Source: Candidatus Lumbricidiphila eiseniae (GTDB lineage: Bacteria; Actinomycetota; Actinomycetes; Actinomycetales; Microbacteriaceae). From it: DNA of 64,000 bases. The stretch is from the NCBI GenBank assembly GCA_002529645.1, contig NAEP01000049.1:1-64000 (forward strand), read 5' to 3'. A program made the translations under genes and the position numbers. Below the pieces are notes generated by a model. It was not told the DNA's origin and did no database searches. It saw only the letters and a program-made list of their open reading frames with translations. Positions 27,941 through 38,006 of the stretch are shown here, piece by piece. How positions within the stretch are numbered: position 1 is the first letter of the stretch; each line of letters begins with the position of its first letter.

Positions 27941-28218
27941 AGCGCCGCCGTCACCGCGATAACGACAGCACCGCAAATACTCGCACTCACTCGCCCAATG
28001 TACCCACGTGGCTCGTGGAGCAACATTTGAGAAAAGAGGGAGACAATGGTCGCACCGGCAAGCACAAGCGACAGCGCCGCGAACGAGGCATCCGTGTCGT
28101 GCTGACGCCACCAACCCAGATACCGACCGAACACGATAACACCGGAGCCGATAAGCGTGAGCACCCACACCACACCGATGCCCCAGGCCGCGCGACGAGC
28201 ACTGCGGGTAACCTGCAT
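27913..28218 (-). CDS. Small membrane protein of unknown function (three helices)
   Basis: A 101-residue protein with three hydrophobic segments ([60 protein letters not shown]). AAGGAG lies at a good distance before the ATG at 28218. I recognise no named family. It is divergent from glnR. Its last eight codons form the terminal, degenerate repeat of the 61-bp array downstream. Confidence 0.7.
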   Translation of the reverse strand: MQVTRSARRAAWGIGVVWVLTLIGSGVIVFGRYLGWWRQHDTDASFAALSLVLAGATIVSLFSQMLLHEPRGYIGRVSASICGAVVIAVTAALVLLPVLGR

Positions 28219-28299
28219 GACCTGCTCCTTACTTTTCGACGCCCTCGCTTGGTCGAACGTCCCGTAACATTGACCGCACTTTACTATGGAGGATGCTAC

Positions 28300-28983
28300 G
28301 TGGCACAGCTGCTCATCCTGACCCCGGACCCGGAAGATGAGGCACTACCCGCGCTCGGACTTCTGGGCCACCGGGTGACGGCTATTCCTGCCTCCCCGGA
28401 GCAACTCGTTCGTGCGCCCGACTCCGACCTTATGCTGCTTGACGCGCGCAGCAATCTCGCGGGCTCAAAGGCGCTCTGCCAAATTCTGCACACCGCCAGG
28501 CTCGGCATTCCGCTGATAGTCGTCACGACCGAGGGGGGACTGGCCGCCGTGACACCAGACTGGGGTGTCGACGATGTCGTGGTAAACACCGCGGGACCGG
28601 CCGAGGTGGATGCCCGAGTACGACTCGCGATCGGTCGGTTCGAAACGGTGAAACCCACAGCACACATTCTCGCCGCCGGTGTTGTCATTGATGAGGCAAG
28701 TTACTCCGCGCGCGTGCACGGAAGGGCGCTCGATCTCACGTACAAGGAGTTCGAGTTGCTGCGCTTCCTGGCGAGCCATCCGACCCGAGTTTTCACCCGG
28801 GAGCAATTACTCAGCGAAGTGTGGGGTTACGACTACTTCGGTGGCACGCGGACGGTGGATGTGCATGTCCGCCGACTTCGCGCGAAACTCGGCGATTTTG
28901 AGGGCGTCATTGGAACCGTGCGAAACGTCGGGTATCGGTTTAATATCAGCGACGACGAAGAACTGTCGGTCATCGCCCGTTAA
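28300..28983 (+). CDS. glnR: GlnR-type OmpR-family nitrogen regulator
   Basis: A 227-residue response-regulator-like protein with an atypical receiver domain (about 1-115, [11 protein letters not shown] and [20 protein letters not shown]) and an OmpR/PhoB winged helix (about 130-220, [35 protein letters not shown]). The receiver and linker match actinobacterial GlnR, which controls glutamine synthetase, ammonium transport and nitrite assimilation without a cognate kinase. The GTG at 28300 has GGAGG seven bases upstream. Confidence 0.88.
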   Translation: MAQLLILTPDPEDEALPALGLLGHRVTAIPASPEQLVRAPDSDLMLLDARSNLAGSKALCQILHTARLGIPLIVVTTEGGLAAVTPDWGVDDVVVNTAGPAEVDARVRLAIGRFETVKPTAHILAAGVVIDEASYSARVHGRALDLTYKEFELLRFLASHPTRVFTREQLLSEVWGYDYFGGTRTVDVHVRRLRAKLGDFEGVIGTVRNVGYRFNISDDEELSVIAR

Positions 28984-29087
28984 CCTTCGTGCGCGATACC
29001 CGACCCCGGCACATGGAATGATGACCCTGATGGCAAAACAAGATGCTGCAGTCCGTGGCCCAACCCGGCGAATGGGATGATGAAGAA

Positions 29088-31280
29088 ATGAACGCTGAGA
29101 GTCCTCTGAGGGCGATTCATGTTGGCAGTGACCACCTGTCCAGTGACCTCGACGACGATTTCGATCCGTTCGACTTCGACGGGGATGTCGAATTGCCCGC
29201 CGATCGCTACCTTGATCGGGAACTGAGCTGGCTCGCGTTCAACCAGCGTGTTCTCGAACTCGCCGAAGATTCGAGCCTTCCGGTGCTGGAACGCTGCAAC
29301 TTTCTCGCGATCTTCGCGGCAAACCTCGACGAGTTTTTTATGGTCCGCGTCGCGGGCCTGAAACGGCGAATTGTCACCGGGCTTGCGGTTCCCACCAACG
29401 TCGGCACTGCGCCACAGATCGCACTGGACGCCATCCTCGACAGGGCACAGGAGCTACAGGAGCGGCACGCGCGGGCATATCACACGCTCGCGACACCGGC
29501 CCTGGAGGCATCCGGTATTTACACTGTGACGTGGACTGCGCTCAGCGAGAGCGAACGCGGTCGCCTGAAGGAGTACTTCTCCAACCAGATATTCCCGGTG
29601 CTCACGCCACTGGCCGTTGATCCGGCGCATCCGTTTCCCTACATTTCTGGTCTGTCGCTCAATCTCTCGGTCAGGGTGCGCAACAGCCGTTCTGGCCGAC
29701 AAGAGTTCGCCCGTGTCAAGATGCCGCCGATGCTGCCACGATTTGTCCCCGTTGTCTCCGACACACCGACCGCGGTGCTGCGCTTTGTCACCCTGGAAGA
29801 CCTCATCGCAAATCACCTCGACCACCTCTTTCCCGGGATGGACATTGTTGATCATCACGCGTTCCGAGTAACCCGCAATGAAGACGTTGTGATTGAGGAG
29901 GATGAGACCGAGAACCTCATCATGGCGCTCGAGAAAGAACTGCTCCGGCGACGCTTCGGTCCGCCCATTCGGCTGGAAATCACCGAAGATATGGACGAGG
30001 TAACCCTCGGCCTGCTCGTGCGAGAACTCGGTGTGACATCCAAAGAGGTATACCGTTTGCCGGCTCCCCTCGACCTCGGCGGCCTCTTTGACCTCAGCCG
30101 AGTGAATCGCCCCGACCTCCGCTTTCCAACGCACGTGCCAACCACAGCGAGTGCGTTACAACCGACCAAGACCACCCGCAGTTCCAACATCTTCGAGGCG
30201 ATATCTCGGCACGATATCCTCCTGCACCACCCCTATGAATCGTTCGCGACGAGCGTGCAATCCTTCCTGGAACAGGCCGCCGCCGACCCCGGTGTGCTCG
30301 CTATCAAACAAACGCTCTACCGCACCTCGGGCGACAGCCCCATTGTCACCGCACTCATTGACGCAGCACAGGCGGGCAAGCAGGTGCTCGCGCTTGTCGA
30401 AATCAAGGCACGCTTTGACGAACAGGCAAACATCAGCTGGGCCAAGAAGCTCGAGAAAGCGGGCGTGCACGTCGTGTACGGACTCGTCGGGTTGAAAACC
30501 CACTGCAAACTGGCTCTGGTCATTCGCCAAGAAAAGGGTGTGCTACGCCACTACAGTCACATTGGCACCGGCAACTACAATCCCAAGACAAGCCGCGTGT
30601 ACGAGGATCTGGGCCTGCTCACCGCCGATGATCAGGTCGGCAAAGACCTCACCCGACTCTTCAATGAACTGTCGGGGTACGCAATCGAGAAGAAATTCAA
30701 ACGGCTCCTCGTCGCGCCGCTACACCTGCGCAAAGGGTTGCTCAAACTCATCGCGGCCGAGGCCCGCAACGCCGAACAGGGCCTGCCCTCGGGCATCCGT
30801 ATCAAACTCAATTCGCTCGTTGACGAGGCCGTCATTGATGCCCTGTATCGGGCATCAATGGCGGGGGTTCCGGTGGATGTCTGGGTGCGCGGGATTTGCA
30901 GTCTACGCCCGGGTATCCCGGGGCTCAGCGAGAATATTCGGGTCCGCTCCATTCTTGGCCGGTATCTCGAGCACTCGCGAATTTTCTTGTTCCTCGGCGG
31001 TGGCACCCCACAGGTCTACATCGGATCAGCGGACATGATGCATCGCAACCTCGATCGCCGAGTGGAGGCGCTCGTGCGTCTCACGCATCCCGATCACCTG
31101 GCCGATATCGACGACCTGTTTTCACGCGGGATGTCCGACACCACAAGTTCGTGGTGGTTGAACGCCTCGGGTGAATGGACTCGCCACCACCTTGATGACG
31201 CAGACCACCCGCTCGAAGACCTACAGAATAGTCTTATGGCTGAAATTTCCAGGCGTCCCCGCAGAGGAAAACGGCGGTGA
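29088..31280 (+). CDS. ppk: Polyphosphate kinase 1
   Basis: A protein of about 730 residues that reversibly polymerises ATP gamma-phosphate into polyphosphate. Signatures include the N-terminal [34 protein letters not shown], and the histidine motifs [11 protein letters not shown] and [13 protein letters not shown] around the autophosphorylated His in the C-terminal phospholipase-D-like domains. An acidic N-terminal tail precedes the fold. Two starts are possible: ATG 29088 (MNAESPLRA) or ATG 29043. The stop overlaps mutT1 as GTGA, the same order as Rv2984-Rv2985 in M. tuberculosis. Confidence 0.93.
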   Translation: MNAESPLRAIHVGSDHLSSDLDDDFDPFDFDGDVELPADRYLDRELSWLAFNQRVLELAEDSSLPVLERCNFLAIFAANLDEFFMVRVAGLKRRIVTGLAVPTNVGTAPQIALDAILDRAQELQERHARAYHTLATPALEASGIYTVTWTALSESERGRLKEYFSNQIFPVLTPLAVDPAHPFPYISGLSLNLSVRVRNSRSGRQEFARVKMPPMLPRFVPVVSDTPTAVLRFVTLEDLIANHLDHLFPGMDIVDHHAFRVTRNEDVVIEEDETENLIMALEKELLRRRFGPPIRLEITEDMDEVTLGLLVRELGVTSKEVYRLPAPLDLGGLFDLSRVNRPDLRFPTHVPTTASALQPTKTTRSSNIFEAISRHDILLHHPYESFATSVQSFLEQAAADPGVLAIKQTLYRTSGDSPIVTALIDAAQAGKQVLALVEIKARFDEQANISWAKKLEKAGVHVVYGLVGLKTHCKLALVIRQEKGVLRHYSHIGTGNYNPKTSRVYEDLGLLTADDQVGKDLTRLFNELSGYAIEKKFKRLLVAPLHLRKGLLKLIAAEARNAEQGLPSGIRIKLNSLVDEAVIDALYRASMAGVPVDVWVRGICSLRPGIPGLSENIRVRSILGRYLEHSRIFLFLGGGTPQVYIGSADMMHRNLDRRVEALVRLTHPDHLADIDDLFSRGMSDTTSSWWLNASGEWTRHHLDDADHPLEDLQNSLMAEISRRPRRGKRR

Positions 31281-32212
31281 GCACAGCAATCTACGCGGCC
31301 GGTGCCGTGTGTTGGCGCCGCATTGACGGCCGCATTCACGTCCTCGTCATCCACCGCACTGCTTACGGCGATGTCACTATTCCCAAGGGAAAAGTTGACC
31401 CGGGCGAAACGCTCCCGCAGACTGCCGTCCGTGAAATCCTGGAAGAAACCGGGCTCGATGTGGCGCTCGGGGTGCCGCTCGGGATCTCCCGCTATAACCT
31501 GCCCAATGGCCGCGAGAAAATCGTCCACTACTGGGCGGCAGAGGTGACCGAGCCGGCCCTGCAGCGCTCGCAGTTCAAGCCGAACGCGGAGGTCGCTGCA
31601 CTCGAGTGGGTGACCATCAAGCGTGCGCGCAGCTACCTCAGTTATCCACCGGATGTCGAGATCCTTGATGCCTTTGCCCGACTCGTTGACCAGGCGGTGA
31701 CCTCGACTTTTGCACTCATTTTGCTGCGACACGCAAAGGCAATTGGGCGCGGTGCTTGGCAGGGCACGGACGCTGGGCGGCCGCTCACCGATCGCGGTGT
31801 TCTGCAGGCAGCGGCACTGGTGCCGACGGTACGGGCCTGGCGACCCGCCCGCATCGTCACAAGTTCGGCCGTCCGCTGCGTCACGACGGTCGCGCCGCTT
31901 GCAGCAGCAACCGGGATTGAACCCAAACGTGACGAGGGCATTAGTCAGGATGCCTGGGAGGGTGCAACAGCCGAGGTGCGACGGGTTGTTGGCAAGCGGA
32001 TTCGCGCGACAAAATCGGCGGTGCTCTGCAGCCACGGGCCCGTCTTACCGGATATTTTGCGCGAGATTGCACTCGCGACAAGCACACCGATTGGGTCCTA
32101 TGTCTCAGATGCGGCGGCCCTGGATACAGGTGCGTTCAGCGTCATTCACGTGTCGCGAAACCATCCGGGGTCGGGCATGATCGCGATTGAAACGTACGGG
32201 TCACAGGCCTGA
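31277..32212 (+). CDS. mutT1: Two-domain NUDIX hydrolase/histidine phosphatase (MutT1 type)
   Basis: A 311-residue protein. The N-terminal NUDIX domain carries the full box from [20 protein letters not shown] to TG; the C-terminal domain starts with the histidine-phosphatase RHG-type motif LLRHAKA. MutT1 of mycobacteria hydrolyses 8-oxo-dGTP and diadenosine polyphosphates, sanitising the nucleotide pool. It is translationally coupled to ppk through GTGA. Its stop codon lies within the first repeat of a 61-bp array. Confidence 0.9.
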   Translation: MSTAIYAAGAVCWRRIDGRIHVLVIHRTAYGDVTIPKGKVDPGETLPQTAVREILEETGLDVALGVPLGISRYNLPNGREKIVHYWAAEVTEPALQRSQFKPNAEVAALEWVTIKRARSYLSYPPDVEILDAFARLVDQAVTSTFALILLRHAKAIGRGAWQGTDAGRPLTDRGVLQAAALVPTVRAWRPARIVTSSAVRCVTTVAPLAAATGIEPKRDEGISQDAWEGATAEVRRVVGKRIRATKSAVLCSHGPVLPDILREIALATSTPIGSYVSDAAALDTGAFSVIHVSRNHPGSGMIAIETYGSQA

Positions 32213-32388
32213 CCACGAGCAGACCGAGGTTGCCTGACCCCAAAATGAAAACATCACCCGACTCTCGGCCTGACCGCGAGCGCGCTGAAGTTACGTCATC
32301 TGCGGCGTCTTCGTATACCGAGCGCGTGGCCTGACCGCGAGCGCGCTGAAGTTACTCCCCGTGCAGTGATCTTCAAGGCTGCCGCGGA
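32206..32388. repeat. 61-bp-period CRISPR-like mini-array, three units
   Basis: Copies start at 32206, 32267 and 32328, exactly 61 bases apart. Copies 2 and 3 are identical over 28 bases (core GACCGCGAGCGCGCTGAAG); copy 1 differs at several places and holds the mutT1 stop codon (32210-32212). The three 33-base stretches that follow are unrelated. A fourth, strongly degenerate copy may exist near 32418, after a 19-base tandem duplication (GATCTTCAAGGCTGCCGCG). Confidence 0.85.
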
Positions 32389-32407
32389 TCTTCAAGGCTG
32401 CCGCGTT
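32366..32407. repeat. 19-bp tandem duplication
   Basis: GATCTTCAAGGCTGCCGCG occurs twice in a row. It interrupts the spacing between the mutT1-end array and a later diverged copy. It looks like simple slippage. Confidence 0.75.
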
Positions 32408-32576
32408 CGTGTTCGAGGAGTGATCCCGAGGTTGCTCGCCGCGCAGTGACCTTCACAAAGAGTTACGTGGGGTAGCTCGGCAGCACGGCGCTGTCGTCGC
32501 CCAGGCCCGATCCACGAACGCAATCGCTTGCGTCCATCTGCCCTGCAGTGTTCACGCTCACCGCACTGGATGGCGC

Positions 32577-32663
32577 ACTCCTCCCACACACGGTGAGCAG
32601 ATGCTATGCCCAGGATTTCACCGACCTCATTCCGCGACTCCTCCCACACACGGTGAGCAGATG
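32577..32663. repeat. 60-bp-spaced CRISPR-like repeat pair
   Basis: Twenty-seven identical bases (core CCCACACACGGTGAGCAG) at 32577 and 32637 enclose 33 unrelated bases. The repeat differs from that of the array 300 bp upstream in the same intergenic region. Confidence 0.75.
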
Positions 32664-32913
32664 ACTGGGGCATCCCCATGTTGGACGAAGCGGGGCTAGT
32701 GCCAGCCACCGCGCACCAACCATGGTCATACGGCGATCGGAATCTACTGGGTTCGGCACCCCGTGGAGAGGGAGATGACCCACGGTTTTTACACGGTTGT
32801 CCGGTTCGGGTCCGATAACGCACCCGTGACACACAGAGGGTGCCCGGCCTGAGTCATCTCGACACGAAAGAGGCACCGGTGAGCAACGGTTCACAGCACA
32901 TGAGGAGGTTCTG

Positions 32914-35697
32914 TTGAAGACGACGCTTCGCGAGAAACTGCGTTCTCTCTGGCGTCTCGGAGCACCCGAGGCGCGTCATGTCGGCTCGATGCGATATCGA
33001 GATCGCGCTAGGGTGACCGTCGCGATGATCGGTGTCGCCTCGGTTGCGGCAACGGGGGGCCTTGCCATGACCAATATTTCTGCCCAGGCTGCCGATCTTG
33101 CGTATGGCTTTGAGTCGGTACATGGTCGCCTTGGCACTGTCTGGGTGAACGGCATTCCGGTCGCCTGTATTGACCCGTTCGGTGGGCATTCGAGTCGGGT
33201 GCCCAGCAATCTCACCCCGTCGTTTAGCAACGCGGGCATGAGCGATCAGAACGCTGCCGGGCTCAACATGGTGATGTCAACTTTTGCCCGGACACCCGAC
33301 AACGTGACCGGTGCCGCCGTGGTGCTCAGTGCATGGACCCTCAAGGATGCCATTATTTCCCACGCCCGAAACACCGGGTACCGAGGCAATAACGCACGTG
33401 CGGCTGCCGAGTGGTTCTCCGCACGCGCGGGTAGATTCGCGCGCGCCGTGATGGCGAAGTATGACGAGATCATGGCTGCCGTTGCAGACGTGGTTGTGGC
33501 CTCACCCGATGGTAATGGCGGACGATTGACCTTCAACATTGACCGCACAAACAACTACCTTGGCACGCTGACGGTCCACAACCTCAGTCCAGTAGATGCG
33601 GTTGGGACGCTCTCTCTCACCAATGGAATCTTCACCGCTACCGGTTCTGCGACCATCTCGGGCGTCACAAACGGAACGGTCTTGAACGTGAGGGCCATTC
33701 CACCAAACGATGCTGTCGATTACAAGATCAGCGTCGTCGGTGATTTTACCGGTACCGGCAACGGGTGGAGGCCGCAGATCGCGGTGTTCGACAACCCCGC
33801 GCAGACAATGGCCGGTCCTGGGCCGGAAACGGTTGCGACCTTCCGCCTGTCCGGCGAAGATTCAGCCTCACGGAGCACGATCTTCCGTCCGATCCTGCAA
33901 ACCACAGTCCCATCGGCGTATCTCAAGCGTGGCGACACCTTCAAGGACACCCTGCGCTTCAGCACCGTGGCTGATACCAGCGGGCTCAACAATCCGTGGC
34001 CCCAACGGATGAACGGGTATCTTGAGGTCACCGCGGTGTGCACTGTCTACGGTAACTACAGTCGACGACCCCTCGAGTCTGATGATGCTCCGCCCGGGTC
34101 ACCCGTGGCCGGTCGTTTCACCGTGACCACGACCGCGAGTGCCGGACCGAGTATTGACTATGTCGGTGAGACCAACGAGAAGATGCCAGAATCTGGCTTC
34201 TACACTGCCCAGTGTGCGATTGTGGCGGACACCCAGCCGATGTCCACGCGGCGATTCATCCCGACCGACTATTCCTACCGGGATCGCATCGGACAAGACG
34301 CAGAGACATCGGTCGTGCCGATGGAACTTGAGGTCAGTACCCGACTGAGTATCACCGAGATTGGCATCGGCGAGAGCCTCACAGACACCGTGACCACCAA
34401 GCTAATCAACGGCCCCTGGCTCCGCGACGCACACGGCAACCGCTACTCGATCCCGTTCAGGTACACCGGTTACCTCACCCCCGAGGAGGACGGGAAACCG
34501 AGACAAGCGGCAAGCCCGCCACCAACCGCGCAGGCCGTGCTGACCGGCACCTTTACGATCAACAGCCCAGACCCGGTCTCCTATCAACTCACCGCACCGA
34601 TGCGCGGAGGGTGGCTCTCGGTGGTTGTGTGTATCACACCCGCGGATCTGCCAGCCGAGTTGGTGGGTATCGTGGTGCCCGGCTGTGACAACTACGGTGT
34701 GCCCGCCGAGACGGTGCACATCATTGCCCCGCACATCACAACACAGGCCACCCGGCTCGCCACAACCCACGACCCGCTCAACGACACCGCGACCATCAAC
34801 GGCCGCATCCCGACTAATACCGTACTCGAGTTTGAGCTGTTCAAGAGAGTGGAGGCCGGAGACGCCAAACTCGATGAAAACGGCAGGCCAAGAAATCAGC
34901 TGTGGACCCAGAGTGAGATCGATGCGCTCGGCGACCAGGCATACTGCGCCATCGACAACCGCGTTACCAAGACCGAACGAGTCGCCGTCAAGCCCGGAAT
35001 AAATGACAGGGCCACGTACGACTCACCCCGGGTGTTCGTCACGAGGAACAGTGTCTACTGGTGGGTGGAAAGCCTCATACACCTCAACCCGGACACCGGT
35101 GAGGAAAGGGCGATCCACCGTGGTACGTGCGGGCTGCCGAACGAAACGACCACGGTCAACGATCCGAAGGTCACGACGAGGGCCGTTCCCGACATCGAAC
35201 TGGGCAACCTTGCTCATGACACCGCGATCGTCGTCGGCCCCATTCCGGGGGAATCCTCAGGAATCCGCACCCAGCTCACCTTCGAGGCGTTCGAAAAGAA
35301 GAGCGAACAACCCGTCTGCACCCCGGACAACCGAGTTGCCAATCTCACCGACCCGATCATCGTGACGAAGGAGGGAAAGTACGCCTCCGCTGATGTTGCC
35401 TTCACACGACCCGGCGGCTACTGGTGGGTCGAGACACTGGCCAGCGTTCACATTGAGACGGGCGAAACCACAATCATCCACACGGGCACATGCGGCCTGC
35501 TCGCCGAAACCACCAGGGTCTCAACCACACCGACCGCACCACCGGCACCGCAACACCTTGCCACAGCGGGAATCCCCGTGATCGTGTCCCTCGCGAGTGC
35601 CATGGGACTGCTGGGCCTGGGCGGGGCACTCCTGGTGACTCCTCGCATGTTGCGCAGCAACCGTACCCGCCGCGGCCGAGGTCGCCTCCGGTCGTGA
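32914..35697 (+). CDS. Large secreted cell-surface protein with LAxTG-like anchor
   Basis: A 927-residue exported protein. A long basic N-terminus leads into a signal segment (VAMIGVASVAATGGLAMTN, cleavage near residue 60). The first domain has CIDPF and a later alanine-rich helix region, recalling Cys-containing N-terminal domains of actinobacterial adhesins. Several beta-sandwich repeats follow, the last two carrying YWWVE motifs and paired cysteines (residues about 620-880). The end is LATAG, a hydrophobic helix and RSNRTRRGRGRLRS, resembling a class E sortase signal. The start is TTG 32914 with GGAGG six bases upstream. Role probably adhesive. Confidence 0.78.
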   Translation: MKTTLREKLRSLWRLGAPEARHVGSMRYRDRARVTVAMIGVASVAATGGLAMTNISAQAADLAYGFESVHGRLGTVWVNGIPVACIDPFGGHSSRVPSNLTPSFSNAGMSDQNAAGLNMVMSTFARTPDNVTGAAVVLSAWTLKDAIISHARNTGYRGNNARAAAEWFSARAGRFARAVMAKYDEIMAAVADVVVASPDGNGGRLTFNIDRTNNYLGTLTVHNLSPVDAVGTLSLTNGIFTATGSATISGVTNGTVLNVRAIPPNDAVDYKISVVGDFTGTGNGWRPQIAVFDNPAQTMAGPGPETVATFRLSGEDSASRSTIFRPILQTTVPSAYLKRGDTFKDTLRFSTVADTSGLNNPWPQRMNGYLEVTAVCTVYGNYSRRPLESDDAPPGSPVAGRFTVTTTASAGPSIDYVGETNEKMPESGFYTAQCAIVADTQPMSTRRFIPTDYSYRDRIGQDAETSVVPMELEVSTRLSITEIGIGESLTDTVTTKLINGPWLRDAHGNRYSIPFRYTGYLTPEEDGKPRQAASPPPTAQAVLTGTFTINSPDPVSYQLTAPMRGGWLSVVVCITPADLPAELVGIVVPGCDNYGVPAETVHIIAPHITTQATRLATTHDPLNDTATINGRIPTNTVLEFELFKRVEAGDAKLDENGRPRNQLWTQSEIDALGDQAYCAIDNRVTKTERVAVKPGINDRATYDSPRVFVTRNSVYWWVESLIHLNPDTGEERAIHRGTCGLPNETTTVNDPKVTTRAVPDIELGNLAHDTAIVVGPIPGESSGIRTQLTFEAFEKKSEQPVCTPDNRVANLTDPIIVTKEGKYASADVAFTRPGGYWWVETLASVHIETGETTIIHTGTCGLLAETTRVSTTPTAPPAPQHLATAGIPVIVSLASAMGLLGLGGALLVTPRMLRSNRTRRGRGRLRS

Positions 35698-35723
35698 GGG
35701 GATGGTCAAGATCGGCGTGGCCA

Positions 35724-36380
35724 TTACACAACCGGCAGTGGATGCCCCGCCGCCACCCGATCTGCATCGGGCACGCGCGCGACATCCATCGGCACCTCAC
35801 CGGACAACCACCGATGCAGCACCCCGCCCGGGACCTCCTCCGCGCACAGCGCAAAAGCGAAGTGATCACACCAGGAACCAGCAATATGGATGTACCGCCG
35901 ACGCAATCCTTCGTATCGAAATCCCAGTTTCTCGACGATCCGCAGCGAGGGTTTATTCTCCGGCCGGATACAAATCTCAACCCGATGCAACCCCGCCGTC
36001 CCAAAGCAGTAGTCCGTCGCCAAGGCCACCGCCACCGGTGTAATCCCACGCCCCGCATACTCTTGCGCAATCCAATAGCCGATGTTCGCCGACGACATCG
36101 ATCCGTGCACGATCGAACTCACGTTCAGCTGGCCCACCAGCAGTCCGCGATATTCCACGATAAACGGCACACCGTACCCTTCACGCGCGTACCGCAGCAG
36201 ATTTCGGATACTCACGCGAGCATTGATCGAAAAGGTTCCCTGCGGATGACTGGCTTCCCATTTGCGCAACCACCCGCGATTATCAAGCAACACTCGCTCA
36301 AGCTGTCGTGAGTCACGTAACCGAATAGGTCGAAGGGTTACTTCACCCTCTCGGATAGCGGATATAACCGGGGGTAGCAC
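35724..36380 (-). CDS. rimJ: RimJ/RimL-type GNAT N-acetyltransferase
   Basis: A protein of about 218 residues with a GNAT fold. VTLRPIRLRDSRQLERVL begins the domain, IGYWIAQEYAGRGITPVAVA carries the acetyl-CoA pocket, and RVEICIRPENKPSLRIVEKL is the typical RimJ/L motif. It acetylates an N-terminal or small-molecule amine; the substrate is not evident. It follows galU on the same strand with almost no gap. The start is uncertain (GTG 36380, or TTG codons further up that overlap galU). Confidence 0.8.
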   Translation of the reverse strand: MLPPVISAIREGEVTLRPIRLRDSRQLERVLLDNRGWLRKWEASHPQGTFSINARVSIRNLLRYAREGYGVPFIVEYRGLLVGQLNVSSIVHGSMSSANIGYWIAQEYAGRGITPVAVALATDYCFGTAGLHRVEICIRPENKPSLRIVEKLGFRYEGLRRRYIHIAGSWCDHFAFALCAEEVPGGVLHRWLSGEVPMDVARVPDADRVAAGHPLPVV

Positions 36381-36382
36381 GG

Positions 36383-37282
36383 TCAACGTGATTCGAGTCG
36401 TGCGGCAAACCCAACCAACCAAGACTGAAGGTCTGGGCCGAGGTCTGGACGATCAACCGCCAGCTGAATGACCGCCTTAATGTAGTCGAGCTTGTCGCCG
36501 GTGTCATACCGACGCCCACGGAAGATAACACCGTAGACACCACCGGTACCGGCGACATCCTCGGCCATGGTCTTTAACGCGTCGGTGAGCTGAATTTCAC
36601 CGCCCTTGCCGGGTGATGTGACACGCAACACATCAAACACGTCAGGCTTGAGCACGTAGCGACCAATTACGGCATAGTTTGAGGGAGCGGAATCCGCCGA
36701 CGGCTTCTCAACCATGCCGGTAATGCGCACCACATCGGGCTCACCGGTTTGCTCGATGGATGCCGCACCATAGAGGTGAATCTGCTCGGGTGGCACCTCC
36801 ATCAGGGCCACGATGGAGGCATCACGCCGCCCCTGCTCGATCAGCATCCGTGAAAGCAACTCGTCACGCTCATCAATGAGGTCATCCCCGAGAAGCACCG
36901 CAAACGGTTCCATACCAACGTGCATGTTGGCGCGCAAAACCGCGTGTCCTAGGCCAAGCGGATCGCCCTGCCGGACGTAGTGCATATCAGCCAGGCTCGT
37001 CGACTCCAGCACCTTCTTGAGCCGAACCGTGTCGCCCTTTTTTGCCAGCGCGTCCTCGAGTTCGGTCGCCCGATCAAAGTGGTTCTCAAGAGCGTTCTTG
37101 TTACGACCGGTGACCATAAGCACATCGGTCAGCCCGGCGGCAACAGCCTCCTCCACGACGTATTGAATGGCCGGTTTGTCGACGACTGGAAGCATTTCTT
37201 TCGGCATCGCCTTCGTTGCCGGAAGAAACCTCGTGCCCATACCCGCAGCGGGAATCACGGCCTTCGTGATGCGTTCAGTCAT
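36383..37282 (-). CDS. galU: UTP-glucose-1-phosphate uridylyltransferase
   Basis: A 299-residue nucleotidyltransferase making UDP-glucose for polysaccharides and glycolipids. The signature AVIPAAGMGTRFLPATKAMP and KEMLPVVDKPAIQYVVEEA bind the nucleotide; VEKP and the late GGEIQLTDAL are also conserved. The ATG at 37282 fits the family; the open frame continues upstream without homology. It is divergent from the formyl-THF cyclo-ligase gene, a neighbour pair common in actinobacteria. Confidence 0.93.
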   Translation of the reverse strand: MTERITKAVIPAAGMGTRFLPATKAMPKEMLPVVDKPAIQYVVEEAVAAGLTDVLMVTGRNKNALENHFDRATELEDALAKKGDTVRLKKVLESTSLADMHYVRQGDPLGLGHAVLRANMHVGMEPFAVLLGDDLIDERDELLSRMLIEQGRRDASIVALMEVPPEQIHLYGAASIEQTGEPDVVRITGMVEKPSADSAPSNYAVIGRYVLKPDVFDVLRVTSPGKGGEIQLTDALKTMAEDVAGTGGVYGVIFRGRRYDTGDKLDYIKAVIQLAVDRPDLGPDLQSWLVGFAARLESR

Positions 37283-37361
37283 GGCTCTAGCGTAACGGGG
37301 CCTTCTTCGAAGCTGAGTGGGCACGTCAGTCAGCCACCAATGGTCGCCTAAGATGCTGCAC

Positions 37362-37934
37362 ATGGCCGATGACCTAGCTGCAGTCAAGCGGACCCTTCGC
37401 ACAGAGATCCGCGAACGTCGGCGAACCATGAGCTCAACGGAGCGGGCAGAGGCTGCCAATGGGCACACCATCCGACTGCAAGAGCTCACCAAGCTTCTCC
37501 AGGCCACGTCTCTCGCGTGCTATCTCTCTACGCCAGACGAGCCCAACACTCGACCGTTTCTCGCGTGGGCGCGGAGCGTGGATATTCGGGTGCTGTTACC
37601 GATTAGCCGTGGGGACGGTCTGCTCGATTGGTCGGTCGGCACCGGTGAAACCGAGGGACCCTGTGGGGTACCCGAACCGATCAGAGACATCCTCGAACCG
37701 CTCGCGGTCAATGATGTCGATCTCATACTTGTCCCCGCTGCTGCCGTTGACGAGCAGGGGGTTCGCCTGGGCTGGGGTCGCGGATATTTTGACAAGACCC
37801 TCGGTTCCATGGAAAAACGTCCACCGGTGTATGCCGTTGTCTTCGAGAGCGAAGTACTTGAGAGGGTGCCGCGCGAAGTGCACGACCAATCCGTGGATGG
37901 CGCGGTCACACCTACCCGTATAGTGACGTTTTAG
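37362..37934 (+). CDS. 5-formyltetrahydrofolate cyclo-ligase
   Basis: A 190-residue enzyme converting 5-formyl-THF to 5,10-methenyl-THF with ATP. Conserved parts are LRTEIRERRRTMSSTERAEA at the N-terminus and the motif LGWGRGYFDKTL near residue 140. The ATG at 37362 gives the usual length. It starts about 80 bp from galU on the opposite strand and is followed by the FmdB-type gene. Confidence 0.9.
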   Translation: MADDLAAVKRTLRTEIRERRRTMSSTERAEAANGHTIRLQELTKLLQATSLACYLSTPDEPNTRPFLAWARSVDIRVLLPISRGDGLLDWSVGTGETEGPCGVPEPIRDILEPLAVNDVDLILVPAAAVDEQGVRLGWGRGYFDKTLGSMEKRPPVYAVVFESEVLERVPREVHDQSVDGAVTPTRIVTF

Positions 37935-37940
37935 CGTCAC
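37923..37940 (+). terminator. Hairpin at the end of the formyl-THF cyclo-ligase gene
   Basis: GTGACG (37923-37928) and CGTCAC (37935-37940) form a perfect 6-bp stem around a TTTTAG loop that includes the stop codon. No clear T-run follows, so terminator function is uncertain. Confidence 0.35.
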
Positions 37941-37952
37941 CACTGTTTATCG

Positions 37953-37994
37953 ACCTGCGGCTCACGCCGTGAAACCTGCGGCTCACACCGCCCG
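37953..37994. repeat. 21-bp direct repeat after the cyclo-ligase gene
   Basis: ACCTGCGGCTCAC occurs at 37953 and 37974, two 21-bp units. The spacing equals that of the repeat at the rsgA end but the sequences are unrelated. Confidence 0.7.
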
Positions 37995-38006
37995 AATGGA
38001 GAATCT

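Larger units (their letters stand above)
32213..32913. other. 700-bp repeat-rich intergenic region
   Basis: No gene is recognised between mutT1 and the surface-protein gene. The stretch holds two different 60-61-bp arrays, a 19-bp tandem duplication and then unique sequence that must carry the promoter of the surface-protein gene. GAGGAGG at 32903-32909 is its ribosome binding site. Confidence 0.7.
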
